The notes below the pieces were generated by a model that worked only from the letters and a program-made list of their open reading frames with translations, was not told the origin of the DNA and did no database searches. The position numbers were made by a program, and so were the translations under genes. Positions 7,932 through 15,903 of a stretch of 64,000 nt of DNA are shown here, in pieces. The DNA lies in the NCBI RefSeq assembly GCF_001752365.1, contig NZ_MEIY01000001.1, positions 1,734,799 through 1,798,798 of the forward strand. Reading direction: 5' to 3'. This stretch comes from Marinobacter sp. X15-166B. Its GTDB lineage: Bacteria; Pseudomonadota; Gammaproteobacteria; Pseudomonadales; Oleiphilaceae. The first letter of the stretch is position 1. Each line of letters opens with the position of its first letter.

Positions 7932-10817
7932 ATGTTAAGGAAGAAGACCAACGGGGTAGCGAAAGGCCCCCGTGCAGGCTCTTTGCTTTCATCTCTCGCT
8001 GCCAAGACGTTGGATCGCCGTCAATTTTTAACGGCTTCCGGGGTTGCAGTGGGTGGCATGGCGGCTTTATCGCTGACGTCGGGGCGGGTCGAAGCTGCGA
8101 CCCCATCCACGGGCGGTGGCGAGGTCGTTCGCAAGAAATCAGTGTGTACCCACTGTTCGGTCGGCTGCACCGTCGAAGCTGAAGTGCAGAACGGCGTGTG
8201 GACCGGACAGGAACCAGGCTGGGACAGCCCCTTCAATCTAGGCTCTCACTGCGCCAAGGGCGCTGCAGTCCGCGAGCATGCTCACGGCGAACGTCGTCTC
8301 AAGTCCCCGATGAAAATGGTCAACGGCCAGTGGCAGAAGATTCCCTGGGATCAGGCCATCAATGAAATTGGCGACAAGATGTTGCAGATTCGCGAAGAGA
8401 GCGGGCCTGATTCCGTCTATTGGCTGGGTAGCGCCAAGTTCAATAATGAACAGGCGTACCTTTATCGCAAATTCGCAGCTTATTGGGGCACTAACAACGT
8501 TGATCACCAGGCCCGGATCTGCCACTCAACAACGGTCGCTGGCGTAGCTAACACCTGGGGCTACGGTGCGATGACCAACTCGTACAACGATATCCACAAC
8601 TCCAAGGCGATTTTCCTGATCGGGGGCAACCCCGCCGAAGCACATCCCGTGTCGCTTCTGCACATTCTGAAAGCCAAGGAAGAAAACAACGCGCCACTGA
8701 TTGTCTGTGATCCGCGCTTCACTCGCACTGCCGCTCACGCCGATGAGTTCGTCCGTTTCCGCCCGGGCTCAGACGTTGCCCTGATCTGGGGCCTTCTCTG
8801 GCACATCTTCGAAAACAAATGGGAAGACAGGGAGTTTATCCGCACCCGGGTCTGGGGTATGGATGAGATCCGCCAGGAGGTGAAACGCTGGAACCCGGAA
8901 GAGGTTGAGCGCGTAACCGATGTACCCGGCGCTCAGCTGGAACGTGTCGCCCGCACCCTGGCGAACAACCGCCCTGGTACGGTGATCTGGTGCATGGGGG
9001 GTACCCAGCACGCCAACGGTAACAACAACACGCGAGCTTACTGCATTCTGCAGCTGGCCTTGGGGAACATGGGTGTTTCCGGCGGCGGCACCAACATTTT
9101 CCGTGGTCACGATAACGTTCAGGGCGCCACCGACCTCGGTGTTCTGGCCGACACCCTGCCAGGCTATTACGGTCTGAGTGCGGGTGCCTGGGCCCACTGG
9201 GCGCGTGTCTGGGAAGAAGACATCGATTGGTTGAAAGGCCGATTCGCCGTATGGGACAAGAGCGGCAAATCCAGGGCCATGATGAATGAGAAGGGCATCC
9301 CGGTATCCCGCTGGATCGATGGCGTTCTGGAAGCCAAGGAAAACCTTGAACAGCCGGACAACACCCGAGCCATGGTGCTTTGGGGGCACGCGCCCAACTC
9401 CCAGACCCGTATGCTTGACATGAAAGAAGCCATGGAAAAGCTGGATCTGTTAGTGGTGGTGGACCCCTATCCGACCGTGTCAGCCGTGTTGCACGATCGC
9501 AAAGACGGCGCATATCTGCTGCCCACGACCACTCAATACGAGACCAGCGGTTCCGTAACCGCATCGAACCGGTCGCTTCAGTGGCGTGAAAAAGTGGTTG
9601 AGCCGCTGTTCGATTCCAAGGTTGATCACGAGATCATGAAGCTGTTTGCGGACAAGTTCGGCTTCACCGATCGCCTGTTCCGCAACATTGCCATTGAAGG
9701 CGATGAGCCGGTGATCGAGGACCTCACCCGTGAGTTCAACCGCGGCATGTGGACCATCGGTTATACCGGGCAATCGCCCGAGCGCCTCAAGAAGCATATG
9801 GAGTACCAGCACCACTTCGACAGAACCACCCTTCGTGCAAATGGCGGGCCTTGCGATGGCGACATCTATGGTTTGCCCTGGCCTTGCTGGGGTACCGCAG
9901 AAATGAACCACCCGGGAACGCCCAACCTTTACGATATGTCCTTGCCGGTTTCCAAGGGCGGTCTCACTTTCCGTGCCCGGTTTGGTGTCGAGCGCAATGG
10001 TGAAAACCTGCTGGCAGAAGGCGTTTACTCGAAAAACTCGGAGATCAGGGACGGCTATCCCGAGTTCACCATGCAGATGCTGATGGATCTGGGCTGGGAT
10101 GGTGATCTGACGGCGGAGGAGCGTGCCAGCATCGAAGCGGTGGCCGGCCCCGAGACCAACTGGAAGACCGACCTTTCAGGGGGTATTCAGCGTGTCGCCA
10201 TCAAACACGAATGCGCACCTTTTGGCAACGCCAAAGCGCGGACGGTGGTGTGGAACTTCCCTGATCCAGTGCCCGTCCATCGCGAGCCGCTCTACACCTC
10301 ACGTCGCGACCTGGTGGCTGATTATCCGACCTATAAGGACAAGACGTTCTGGCGTCTTCCGACCTTGTACGAATCCATTCAGAAGAAGGACTTCAGCAAG
10401 GAGTTTCCCATCATTCTGACCTCCGGTCGTTTGGTTGAGTACGAAGGCGGCGGCGATGAGTCGCGCTCTAACCCCTGGCTGGCCGAATTGCAGCAGGATA
10501 TGTTCATCGAGGTGAATCCCCGTGATGCGAACAACCTGAACATTCGCGACGGCAGGTTTGTCTGGGTAACCGGACCGGAAGGGGGACGGATTAAAGTCAA
10601 GGCAATGGTGACCGAACGTGTCGGCGAAGGCGTAGCTTTCATGCCGTACCACTTCGGCGGGCATCTGGAGGGTAAATCGCTGCGGGATAAGTACCCCAAA
10701 GGCTCCGATCCCTATGTTCTGGGTGAGTCTTCAAACGTTGTGCAAACCTACGGGTATGATTCGGTCACGCAGATGCAAGAGACCAAAGCCACCCTGTGTT
10801 CGATTATGCCGGCATAA
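7932..10817 (+). CDS. fdhA: Formate dehydrogenase, molybdopterin catalytic subunit
   Basis: This 961-aa subunit oxidises formate to CO2 at a molybdopterin guanine dinucleotide centre on the periplasmic side. Residues 28-50 carry a TAT signal (DRRQFLTASG then a hydrophobic stretch). A [4Fe-4S] motif CTHCSVGC with a distal CAKG follows at about residues 72-113. The catalytic residue is Cys197 in ARICHS, where E. coli FdnG has selenocysteine, so no Sec machinery is needed. The molybdopterin-binding folds occupy the rest, with a C-terminal dinucleotide-binding domain including the ILTSGRLVEYEGGG segment. ATG 7932 has GAGG nine bases upstream. It heads the structural genes fdhA-fdhB-fdhC and its length is normal for the respiratory class. 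Confidence 0.97.
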   Translation: MLRKKTNGVAKGPRAGSLLSSLAAKTLDRRQFLTASGVAVGGMAALSLTSGRVEAATPSTGGGEVVRKKSVCTHCSVGCTVEAEVQNGVWTGQEPGWDSPFNLGSHCAKGAAVREHAHGERRLKSPMKMVNGQWQKIPWDQAINEIGDKMLQIREESGPDSVYWLGSAKFNNEQAYLYRKFAAYWGTNNVDHQARICHSTTVAGVANTWGYGAMTNSYNDIHNSKAIFLIGGNPAEAHPVSLLHILKAKEENNAPLIVCDPRFTRTAAHADEFVRFRPGSDVALIWGLLWHIFENKWEDREFIRTRVWGMDEIRQEVKRWNPEEVERVTDVPGAQLERVARTLANNRPGTVIWCMGGTQHANGNNNTRAYCILQLALGNMGVSGGGTNIFRGHDNVQGATDLGVLADTLPGYYGLSAGAWAHWARVWEEDIDWLKGRFAVWDKSGKSRAMMNEKGIPVSRWIDGVLEAKENLEQPDNTRAMVLWGHAPNSQTRMLDMKEAMEKLDLLVVVDPYPTVSAVLHDRKDGAYLLPTTTQYETSGSVTASNRSLQWREKVVEPLFDSKVDHEIMKLFADKFGFTDRLFRNIAIEGDEPVIEDLTREFNRGMWTIGYTGQSPERLKKHMEYQHHFDRTTLRANGGPCDGDIYGLPWPCWGTAEMNHPGTPNLYDMSLPVSKGGLTFRARFGVERNGENLLAEGVYSKNSEIRDGYPEFTMQMLMDLGWDGDLTAEERASIEAVAGPETNWKTDLSGGIQRVAIKHECAPFGNAKARTVVWNFPDPVPVHREPLYTSRRDLVADYPTYKDKTFWRLPTLYESIQKKDFSKEFPIILTSGRLVEYEGGGDESRSNPWLAELQQDMFIEVNPRDANNLNIRDGRFVWVTGPEGGRIKVKAMVTERVGEGVAFMPYHFGGHLEGKSLRDKYPKGSDPYVLGESSNVVQTYGYDSVTQMQETKATLCSIMPA

Positions 10818-10832
10818 CAAGAGGTGTAGATC

Positions 10833-11447
10833 ATGGCACTTGAAGGACAAGGACAAGCACGCGCAAAATTCCTTTGCGACGCCGAACGCTGCATCGAATG
10901 CAATGCCTGCGTAACGGCCTGTAAAAATGAGCATGAAGTCCCCTGGGGGATCAACCGTCGGCGCGTAGTGACCATTGAGGATGGTAAACCGGGCGAACGG
11001 TCGATCTCGGTAGCCTGCATGCACTGTTCAGACGCGCCTTGCATGGCCGTCTGCCCGGTCGATTGCTTCTACCAGACCAAAGACGGAATCGTTCTGCACT
11101 CCAAGGATCTGTGTATCGGGTGTGGGTACTGCTTCTATGCTTGCCCCTTCGGCGCGCCCCAATTCCCGCAAGCGGGTAATTTTGGTAGCCGGGGCAAGAT
11201 GGACAAGTGTACCTTCTGTGCAGGCGGCCCTGAAGAGGACCACTCATCGGTCGAGTTCGCCAAGTACGGACGCAACCGCATTGCCGAGGGTAAACTGCCC
11301 CTCTGTGCGGAAATGTGCTCTACCAAAGCCTTGCTGGCCGGTGACGGCAACGAGGTGGCGGACATCTATCGCCAGCGCGTCGTGGCCCGTGGTTTCGGGT
11401 CGGGCGCCTGGGGGTGGGGCACAGCCTACGAGAAGAAGGGTGCATAA
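10833..11447 (+). CDS. fdhB: Formate dehydrogenase, iron-sulfur subunit
   Basis: This 204-aa subunit passes electrons from FdhA to the cytochrome b subunit through four [4Fe-4S] clusters. The cysteine groups are CIECNACVTACK, CMHCSDAPCMAVCP, CIGCGYCFYACP, and KCTFC paired with a late CAEMC. The E. coli homologue FdnH is about 294 aa and has a C-terminal membrane helix; here that helix is absent. Contact with the membrane must therefore come from the longer gamma subunit. ATG 10833 has the ribosome site AAGAGGTG and lies 15 bases after fdhA. It has no signal of its own and is presumably exported with FdhA by the TAT system. Confidence 0.95.
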   Translation: MALEGQGQARAKFLCDAERCIECNACVTACKNEHEVPWGINRRRVVTIEDGKPGERSISVACMHCSDAPCMAVCPVDCFYQTKDGIVLHSKDLCIGCGYCFYACPFGAPQFPQAGNFGSRGKMDKCTFCAGGPEEDHSSVEFAKYGRNRIAEGKLPLCAEMCSTKALLAGDGNEVADIYRQRVVARGFGSGAWGWGTAYEKKGA

Positions 11448-11461
11448 GTTTGCCTGAGTAG

Positions 11462-11483
11462 TCCGGGGCCTTTTGGCCCCGGA
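11462..11483 (+). other. Perfect hairpin between fdhB and fdhC
   Basis: TCCGGGGCC (11462-11470) pairs with GGCCCCGGA (11475-11483) around a TTTT loop, a perfect 9-bp stem. No run of T follows, so it is not a standard intrinsic terminator. It lies in the 85-base gap between fdhB and fdhC and may protect or separate the messages so that the subunits are made in unequal amounts. Confidence 0.6.
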
Positions 11484-11532
11484 GCAGGTTCAGGCAAACA
11501 ACCCTTCTTGCTGATTCCGTTGGAGTGCTTTC

Positions 11533-12705
11533 ATGAGTTTAAAAGTATGGGGTGCCACTGTTTTTTTGCTGGTGACACTGTCACTGAACTCTGTCTGGGC
11601 GGACGAGGCCCACGCAGTTGATCGAACAGCGACCGGGGGTGCGCAAACCCTGGAAGATATAATGGCCCGTCAGCAGAAGCTGAAAGTTGACGGGGCATTC
11701 CGCTCTGAAAATCTGGGTGATCCAGCCCATGCGGCGCCGGCCACCGATCAATTAGGTACACGGGGCGGGGTTTCAATCTCAGACACCTACCGTTCCATTC
11801 GCTATAACAAATTTGATGCCAACACACAGGTTCGGGGCCCTGCGGCGGACGTCCTCGTCCAGGACGGAGGGATGGCCTGGCTTAAGTTGCGCGAGGGGCC
11901 GGTCATCACCTATGGCGGCGGCGCGCTGTTGGGTTTCATTGCCCTGCTGGCGGTGTTTTATCTTGTTCGCGGCAAAATCATGATCGAGGGCGGCCCGTCA
12001 GGCACCACGATTCAACGTTTCAAAGCCATCGAGCGATTTGCGCATTGGTTGTTGGCCGGCTCGTTTATTGCGCTGGGGATAACCGGGCTTATAACCTTGA
12101 TGGGGCGCAGCTTCCTGATCCCCGTGCTGGGGCCCGACGTCTTTGCGACTCTGGCAGCCGGCTCCAAGTGGGTTCATAACAACATTTCCTGGTCGTTCAT
12201 GCTGGGCCTGGTGATGACGTTTGTTATGTGGGTCGCGCACAACATCCCAAACAAGGTGGATTGGCAGTGGCTCAAGGCGGGCGGCGGTATTTTTACCAAA
12301 TCCCATCCGTCAGCAAAAAAATTCAACGCCGGTCAGAAGATCGTTTTCTGGACCGTTATGGTGCTGGGTTTCTCGGTCTCTCTGAGCGGCCTGTCGCTGC
12401 TGTTCCCGTTTCAAATGCCCATGTTTGCCGAGACATTCAGCATCCTGAACAGTGTCTTCGGAACAGACTTCGCTACGGTCCTGACACCCCATGAAGAAAT
12501 GCAATATGCCAATCTTTGGCACTCTATTGTGGCTTTCGTCATGATGCTGGCCATCATTGCCCACATTTATATTGGTACCGTGGGTATGGAAGGCGCGTTT
12601 GATGCCATGGGTAGCGGTGAGGTGGATGTGGAATGGGCCCGCCAGCACCACGATCTGTGGGTGGCCGAGGTCGAGGCTGAACGCGGTAAAGGAGAGCTTT
12701 CGTGA
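11533..12705 (+). CDS. fdhC: Formate dehydrogenase, cytochrome b556 (gamma) subunit
   Basis: This 390-aa membrane subunit takes electrons from FdhB and reduces quinone. It begins with a cleavable signal ending in SVWADEA near residue 25. A periplasmic stretch of about 90 residues follows, then a first membrane helix (GGGALLGFIALLAVFYLV, ~117-134), then the four-helix cytochrome b core (~165-365). Likely haem-ligand histidines lie in RFAHWLLAG, WVHNNISW, WVAHNIP and IIAHIYIG. The E. coli FdnI is about 217 aa, so this belongs to the longer class with an N-terminal extension. That extension may replace the anchor missing from FdhB. The stop overlaps the next small gene by 4 bases (GTGA). Confidence 0.94.
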   Translation: MSLKVWGATVFLLVTLSLNSVWADEAHAVDRTATGGAQTLEDIMARQQKLKVDGAFRSENLGDPAHAAPATDQLGTRGGVSISDTYRSIRYNKFDANTQVRGPAADVLVQDGGMAWLKLREGPVITYGGGALLGFIALLAVFYLVRGKIMIEGGPSGTTIQRFKAIERFAHWLLAGSFIALGITGLITLMGRSFLIPVLGPDVFATLAAGSKWVHNNISWSFMLGLVMTFVMWVAHNIPNKVDWQWLKAGGGIFTKSHPSAKKFNAGQKIVFWTVMVLGFSVSLSGLSLLFPFQMPMFAETFSILNSVFGTDFATVLTPHEEMQYANLWHSIVAFVMMLAIIAHIYIGTVGMEGAFDAMGSGEVDVEWARQHHDLWVAEVEAERGKGELS

Positions 12706-12830
12706 AAGTTATGATTGCGGCATTTGTCGCTTCCCTGGTGATCGCCTTCGCCGCCCCGGTGGTTCTGGGGCAGTTCGGTTGGTCCTCAGCCGAGCAAGGC
12801 AGCAGCGCCACGAGTGTGCGTCTTGACTGA
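12702..12830 (+). CDS. 42-aa single-pass membrane protein after fdhC
   Basis: A short frame starts at GTG 12702, overlapping the fdhC stop in a GTGA junction, and ends at TGA 12830. GGAGAG lies 5 to 10 bases upstream as a ribosome site. The product has one hydrophobic helix (IAAFVASLVIAFAAPVVL, residues 5-22) and a polar tail ending SVRLD. I recall similar tiny proteins with a VRL end after related dehydrogenases, but I cannot name a family. The translational coupling and perfect packing between fdhC and the TusA-like gene argue that it is real. It may be a small structural subunit of the complex; alternatively it could be a leader for the next gene. Confidence 0.62.
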   Translation: MKVMIAAFVASLVIAFAAPVVLGQFGWSSAEQGSSATSVRLD

Positions 12831-13062
12831 TCAATCCGCAGTGCACCAAATCGATGCTGTCGGTTTGGTGTGCCCGCTCCCTATTTTGCGTTTTAAAAAG
12901 CGCACCCAGGGTATGCCCAGCGGGACACAGGTCGAGTTTCTGGCCGATGACCCCACTGGCCGCCGGGACTTGCAGGCCCTTTGCGAGATAACCGGCCACA
13001 GGATCGAATGGATCCGGGAAGAGGGCGGGGGTGTTTTCCGTTATGGCATCTGTCTGGCATAA
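12814..13062 (+). CDS. TusA-family sulfur carrier protein
   Basis: This protein of about 80 aa has the TusA/SirA fold signature: DAVGLVCPLPIL, whose cysteine carries a persulfide, then RFKKRTQGMPSGTQVEFLADDP. GTG 12814 is the first start; TTG 12823 gives a more usual N-terminus (MTDQSAVHQ). The ribosome site is weak in both cases. Either start overlaps the 42-aa gene, so translation is coupled. TusA proteins pass sulfur between desulfurases and acceptors. Formate dehydrogenases need a sulfido ligand on molybdenum, normally supplied through FdhD. This carrier may feed that route, which is inference from position; fdhD is not in the window. Confidence 0.85.
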   Translation: MCVLTDQSAVHQIDAVGLVCPLPILRFKKRTQGMPSGTQVEFLADDPTGRRDLQALCEITGHRIEWIREEGGGVFRYGICLA

Positions 13063-13074
13063 GTGACTACGGGG

Positions 13075-13524
13075 CTACTTGTCCCAGGTCTCGCCCCGAG
13101 CCACATCCGAAGCCTTCTGCTCCACCCAGTGTTCACCGGCTCCGGACAGCTCCTTCTTCCAGAAGGGCGCCGAAGTCTTCAAGACATCCATAATAAACTC
13201 GCACGCCGCAAAGGCATCGGCTCTGTGGGCACTGCAAATACCCACGAACACGATCTGCTCCTGCAGCAACAACCTGCCAACCCGGTGAATCACCCGCGCC
13301 TTGCGCACATCCCAGCGCCTCGACGCCTCCTCGATCAAGTCGGCAATCACCTGCTCCGTCATCCCCGGATAGTGCTCCAGAAACAAGGCCGACACATCCT
13401 GCGTATCGCCGCTGTCCCGCACCAGCCCGGTGAAGGTGGCAATGGCCCCGGTACCGGCACCACTGTCCCGTAGCGCAGCGTACTCGGCCCCGGAATCAAA
13501 ATCCTCGGTCTGAATACTAATCAT
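13075..13524 (-). CDS. moaE: Molybdopterin synthase catalytic subunit MoaE
   Basis: This 149-aa protein is the large subunit of molybdopterin synthase. It transfers sulfur from the MoaD thiocarboxylate to cyclic pyranopterin. Family features include GAIATFTGLVRDSG near residue 26, LFLEHYPGMTE near 47, VIHRVGRLLLQEQIVFVGI near 79, and the conserved APFWKKEL lysines near 114. It is the last gene of the leftward cluster moaB-moeA-moaD-moaE, one base after moaD. Its stop is 12 bases from the convergent TusA-like gene. Length and motifs are normal. Confidence 0.96.
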   Translation of the reverse strand: MISIQTEDFDSGAEYAALRDSGAGTGAIATFTGLVRDSGDTQDVSALFLEHYPGMTEQVIADLIEEASRRWDVRKARVIHRVGRLLLQEQIVFVGICSAHRADAFAACEFIMDVLKTSAPFWKKELSGAGEHWVEQKASDVARGETWDK

Positions 13525-13525
13525 A

Positions 13526-13786
13526 TTAACCCCCGGTTACCGGTGGGAAGAAAGCCACTTCATCCCCGGCCTTCACAGCCGAACCCGGCTTGGCCATAGC
13601 CTGGTTGATGGCAATCATCACCGGCTGGCCGTCTTGCAGTTGTGCCCAGGGACCACCTCGGCTTGCCAGTGCTGCAAGCAAGTCGCCCGCAGTCTGGTCC
13701 TTGCCAGCCGGCAGCGTCAGTTGGTCCGTACCCAGTTCTTCCCGGAGACGGGCAAAAAAACGAACGGTCAGGTTTTGGTCAGTCAT
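13526..13786 (-). CDS. moaD: Molybdopterin synthase sulfur carrier subunit MoaD
   Basis: This 86-aa ubiquitin-fold protein ends in VTGG. The C-terminal glycine pair is adenylated and turned into the thiocarboxylate used by MoaE. The N-terminal strand LTVRFFARLREELG and the late DEVAFFPPVTGG block are typical. It lies between moeA (one base upstream) and moaE (one base downstream), so the synthase subunits are made together. The activating enzyme MoeB is not encoded in the window. Confidence 0.96.
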   Translation of the reverse strand: MTDQNLTVRFFARLREELGTDQLTLPAGKDQTAGDLLAALASRGGPWAQLQDGQPVMIAINQAMAKPGSAVKAGDEVAFFPPVTGG

Positions 13787-13787
13787 A

Positions 13788-15002
13788 TCAGCTCAACAAC
13801 TCTGTAAATGGGTAATAGGTTAGCTGGTCTCCCTCTGCGATCAACGCGTGTTCCGGAACCACCGCCAGCCCATCGGACCAGCATGCAGAACTCAACATGC
13901 CAGAGCTTTGGTTGGTATAGGCAGTCACCTGAATTTTACCGTTAACGGATTCCGTCCGTGCCCGCAGGAATTCCCGGCGTATCGAGGGTGACGTAACGTT
14001 AAACCCAGCAGGCAACTGCTGGCCTACAGGAGCAACATGCAAGCGCCCCTGGCAGGTGCGAATATAGGGCATCCCCACCATCAGAAAGGTTACCAGAACC
14101 GAGGCGGGATTGCCGGGCAGGCCGAGCACCGGTGTGCCGTCGATCGCGCCAAACGCCAGCGGCTTGCCGGGCTTGATCGCCAGGCGCCACAGGGACAGTT
14201 CGCCCGACTGCTCCAGCACCACCCGCACATGATCCTCTTCACCCACCGACACACCGCCGCTGGTAATGATCAGGTCGGCCTGCTGCGCTGCGCGCTTCAG
14301 GCCGGACTCGGTGGCTGCGCGGGTATCGGCCAGTGTCTCCGCCAGCACCAGCTCGCAGCCGGCTTTTGCCAGCAAGCCCATCAGGGTGTAACGGTTGGTG
14401 TTGTAGATCTGACCGGGAGCCAGAGGCGTGCCGGGTTCCACCAGTTCGTTGCCGGTGGAGAAGACCGCGACTTTCAGGCGCCGGTAGACCGGTACCTCGG
14501 CCATGCCCATGGACGCCAGCAACCCCAGTTCCTGGGGGCGGATCACCGCGCCCCTTTCCAGGGCAATCTCGCCCTGGCGCAGGTCCTGGCCCCGGCGACG
14601 GATGTTCTGGTCGGGTCTGAGCTCGCCGTCGATGACAATGCCGGCCTCGGTTGCGGTGACGCGTTCCTGCATGACCACCGTATCAGCGCCGTGCGGCACT
14701 TCCGAACCGGTGAAGATCCGCACCGCGGTGCCTGGCATCAGCGGCTCCGGTGCCTGGCCGGCGGGTAACCGGGCCGAGACCGGCAAGGGGGTGCCCGGCT
14801 GATAATCGGCGCTGCGCAACGCGTAGCCGTCGACGGCGCTGTTGTCAGCGGGGGGCACATCGGCGGGGACCCGAACGTCTTCGGCCAGCACACGATCCAG
14901 CGCGGAGGTGAGTGCCAGGGTCTCCTGTTGCGCAACCGGCTGTGCTTCGGCCAGCAGGTGCGTCAGGGCGTCTTCCAGGGGGGACAGATTGGAGCCAGGC
15001 AT
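13788..15002 (-). CDS. moeA: Molybdopterin molybdenumtransferase MoeA (copy 2)
   Basis: This 404-aa protein is a second full-length MoeA. It has [12 protein letters not shown] near residue 49, [17 protein letters not shown] near 98, the [10 protein letters not shown] strand near 180, [13 protein letters not shown] near 245, and [11 protein letters not shown] near 295. It differs from copy 1 throughout, for example in length, in a GEEDH loop instead of GDEDR, and in its C-terminal domain, so it is an old paralogue and not a recent duplication. It sits in the moaB-moeA-moaD-moaE operon and overlaps the moaB stop by one base. It is the better candidate for general cofactor synthesis. Confidence 0.95.
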   Translation of the reverse strand: MPGSNLSPLEDALTHLLAEAQPVAQQETLALTSALDRVLAEDVRVPADVPPADNSAVDGYALRSADYQPGTPLPVSARLPAGQAPEPLMPGTAVRIFTGSEVPHGADTVVMQERVTATEAGIVIDGELRPDQNIRRRGQDLRQGEIALERGAVIRPQELGLLASMGMAEVPVYRRLKVAVFSTGNELVEPGTPLAPGQIYNTNRYTLMGLLAKAGCELVLAETLADTRAATESGLKRAAQQADLIITSGGVSVGEEDHVRVVLEQSGELSLWRLAIKPGKPLAFGAIDGTPVLGLPGNPASVLVTFLMVGMPYIRTCQGRLHVAPVGQQLPAGFNVTSPSIRREFLRARTESVNGKIQVTAYTNQSSGMLSSACWSDGLAVVPEHALIAEGDQLTYYPFTELLS

Positions 15003-15574
15003 CAGCGCACCGCCCGCGTGCCAATGACTTCGTTCAGACGCGCCACCGGACGCTCCGGTTTGCGCGCCAGCAGACCGACAAAGTTGCAGGGTTTATGGCG
15101 GTAGTCCAACTGCTCTTTGATGATGTCGTTCCAGCCGGTACGGCAAGCACCGGTCGAGCCGGGCAGGCAGAAGATAACGGTATGGTTGGCCAGGCCGGCC
15201 ACGGCCCGCGACTGGATGGTGGAGCTGCCAATGTCCAGTTGCGACAGTCGGCGGAACTCCTCGCCAAAGCCGTCAATGGTCTTGTCGAACAGGGGTGCAA
15301 GGGCATCCGGTGTGCTGTCGCGCTCCTGGAACCCGGTGCCGCCGGTGATCAGCACCGCGTGAATCTCCGGGTCGGCAATCCAGGCCGACACCAGGGCCCG
15401 CATCATGTAGACGTCATCGGGGATCAGTCGGCGCACCAGAACGGTGTGACCCGCTTCCGTGGCCGCGTCTTCGAGGAACTGACCGGACTTGTCCTCATCC
15501 GGACCGCGGCTGTCAGAGATGGTTAACAGGGCAATGTTGAGAGTGTGTGCCTCAGACGGTGAATGGGTAGTCAT
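15002..15574 (-). CDS. moaB: Molybdopterin adenylyltransferase-type protein MoaB
   Basis: This 190-aa protein adenylates molybdopterin ahead of MoeA action, or plays the related MoaB role. It has [13 protein letters not shown] at the start, the [19 protein letters not shown] motif near residue 93, and [14 protein letters not shown] near 147. The frame stays open to 15631, but ATG 15574 gives the normal family N-terminus ([11 protein letters not shown]), with GGAG 12 bases upstream. An ATG at 15589 is less likely. It is the first gene of the cluster and overlaps moeA by one base. The promoter must lie in the 329-base spacer shared with the divergent rho gene. Confidence 0.93.
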   Translation of the reverse strand: MTTHSPSEAHTLNIALLTISDSRGPDEDKSGQFLEDAATEAGHTVLVRRLIPDDVYMMRALVSAWIADPEIHAVLITGGTGFQERDSTPDALAPLFDKTIDGFGEEFRRLSQLDIGSSTIQSRAVAGLANHTVIFCLPGSTGACRTGWNDIIKEQLDYRHKPCNFVGLLARKPERPVARLNEVIGTRAVR

Positions 15575-15685
15575 GCGTCTTATTGTCTCCATAACAGTTA
15601 TGCCGGAAAGGGCGGTCGCACCAGTAGCCATCTAGTATCCCGATCACTGGCAGAGATTGGAAGGGCTGGTATTACACGCCATTGT

Positions 15686-15715
15686 TGTTATAATTCACCC
15701 CAATGCGATCGCATT
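15686..15715 (+). promoter_or_regulatory. Predicted rho promoter with operator-like palindrome
   Basis: The 329-base spacer 15575-15903 between moaB and rho holds no gene. TGTTATAAT at 15686-15694 is a perfect -10 box with the TG extension, and no good -35 box lies upstream, as is usual for extended -10 promoters. The 14-base perfect palindrome AATGCGATCGCATT (15702-15715) begins just after the expected start of transcription. This would give an rho leader of about 200 bases, long enough for the autoregulation by transcription termination known for rho. A TTGACA at 15721 has no matching -10. Confidence 0.6.
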
Positions 15716-15903
15716 AGTACTTGACACAGAGCAACGTCTTGGTGAAAGATCGGACTGTCTGACGGGCTGGTTACTCTACTCAGCCTCTAGCCTTAGCTTC
15801 ATTACATTCGTTCAGCGGCCCCTGACGCGGTTATTCCGACCAGTTAGGTTTCCTCTGTCCAATCAAACCCTGATTACTTCCAATCCTGAACATCTAACAA
15901 CTT

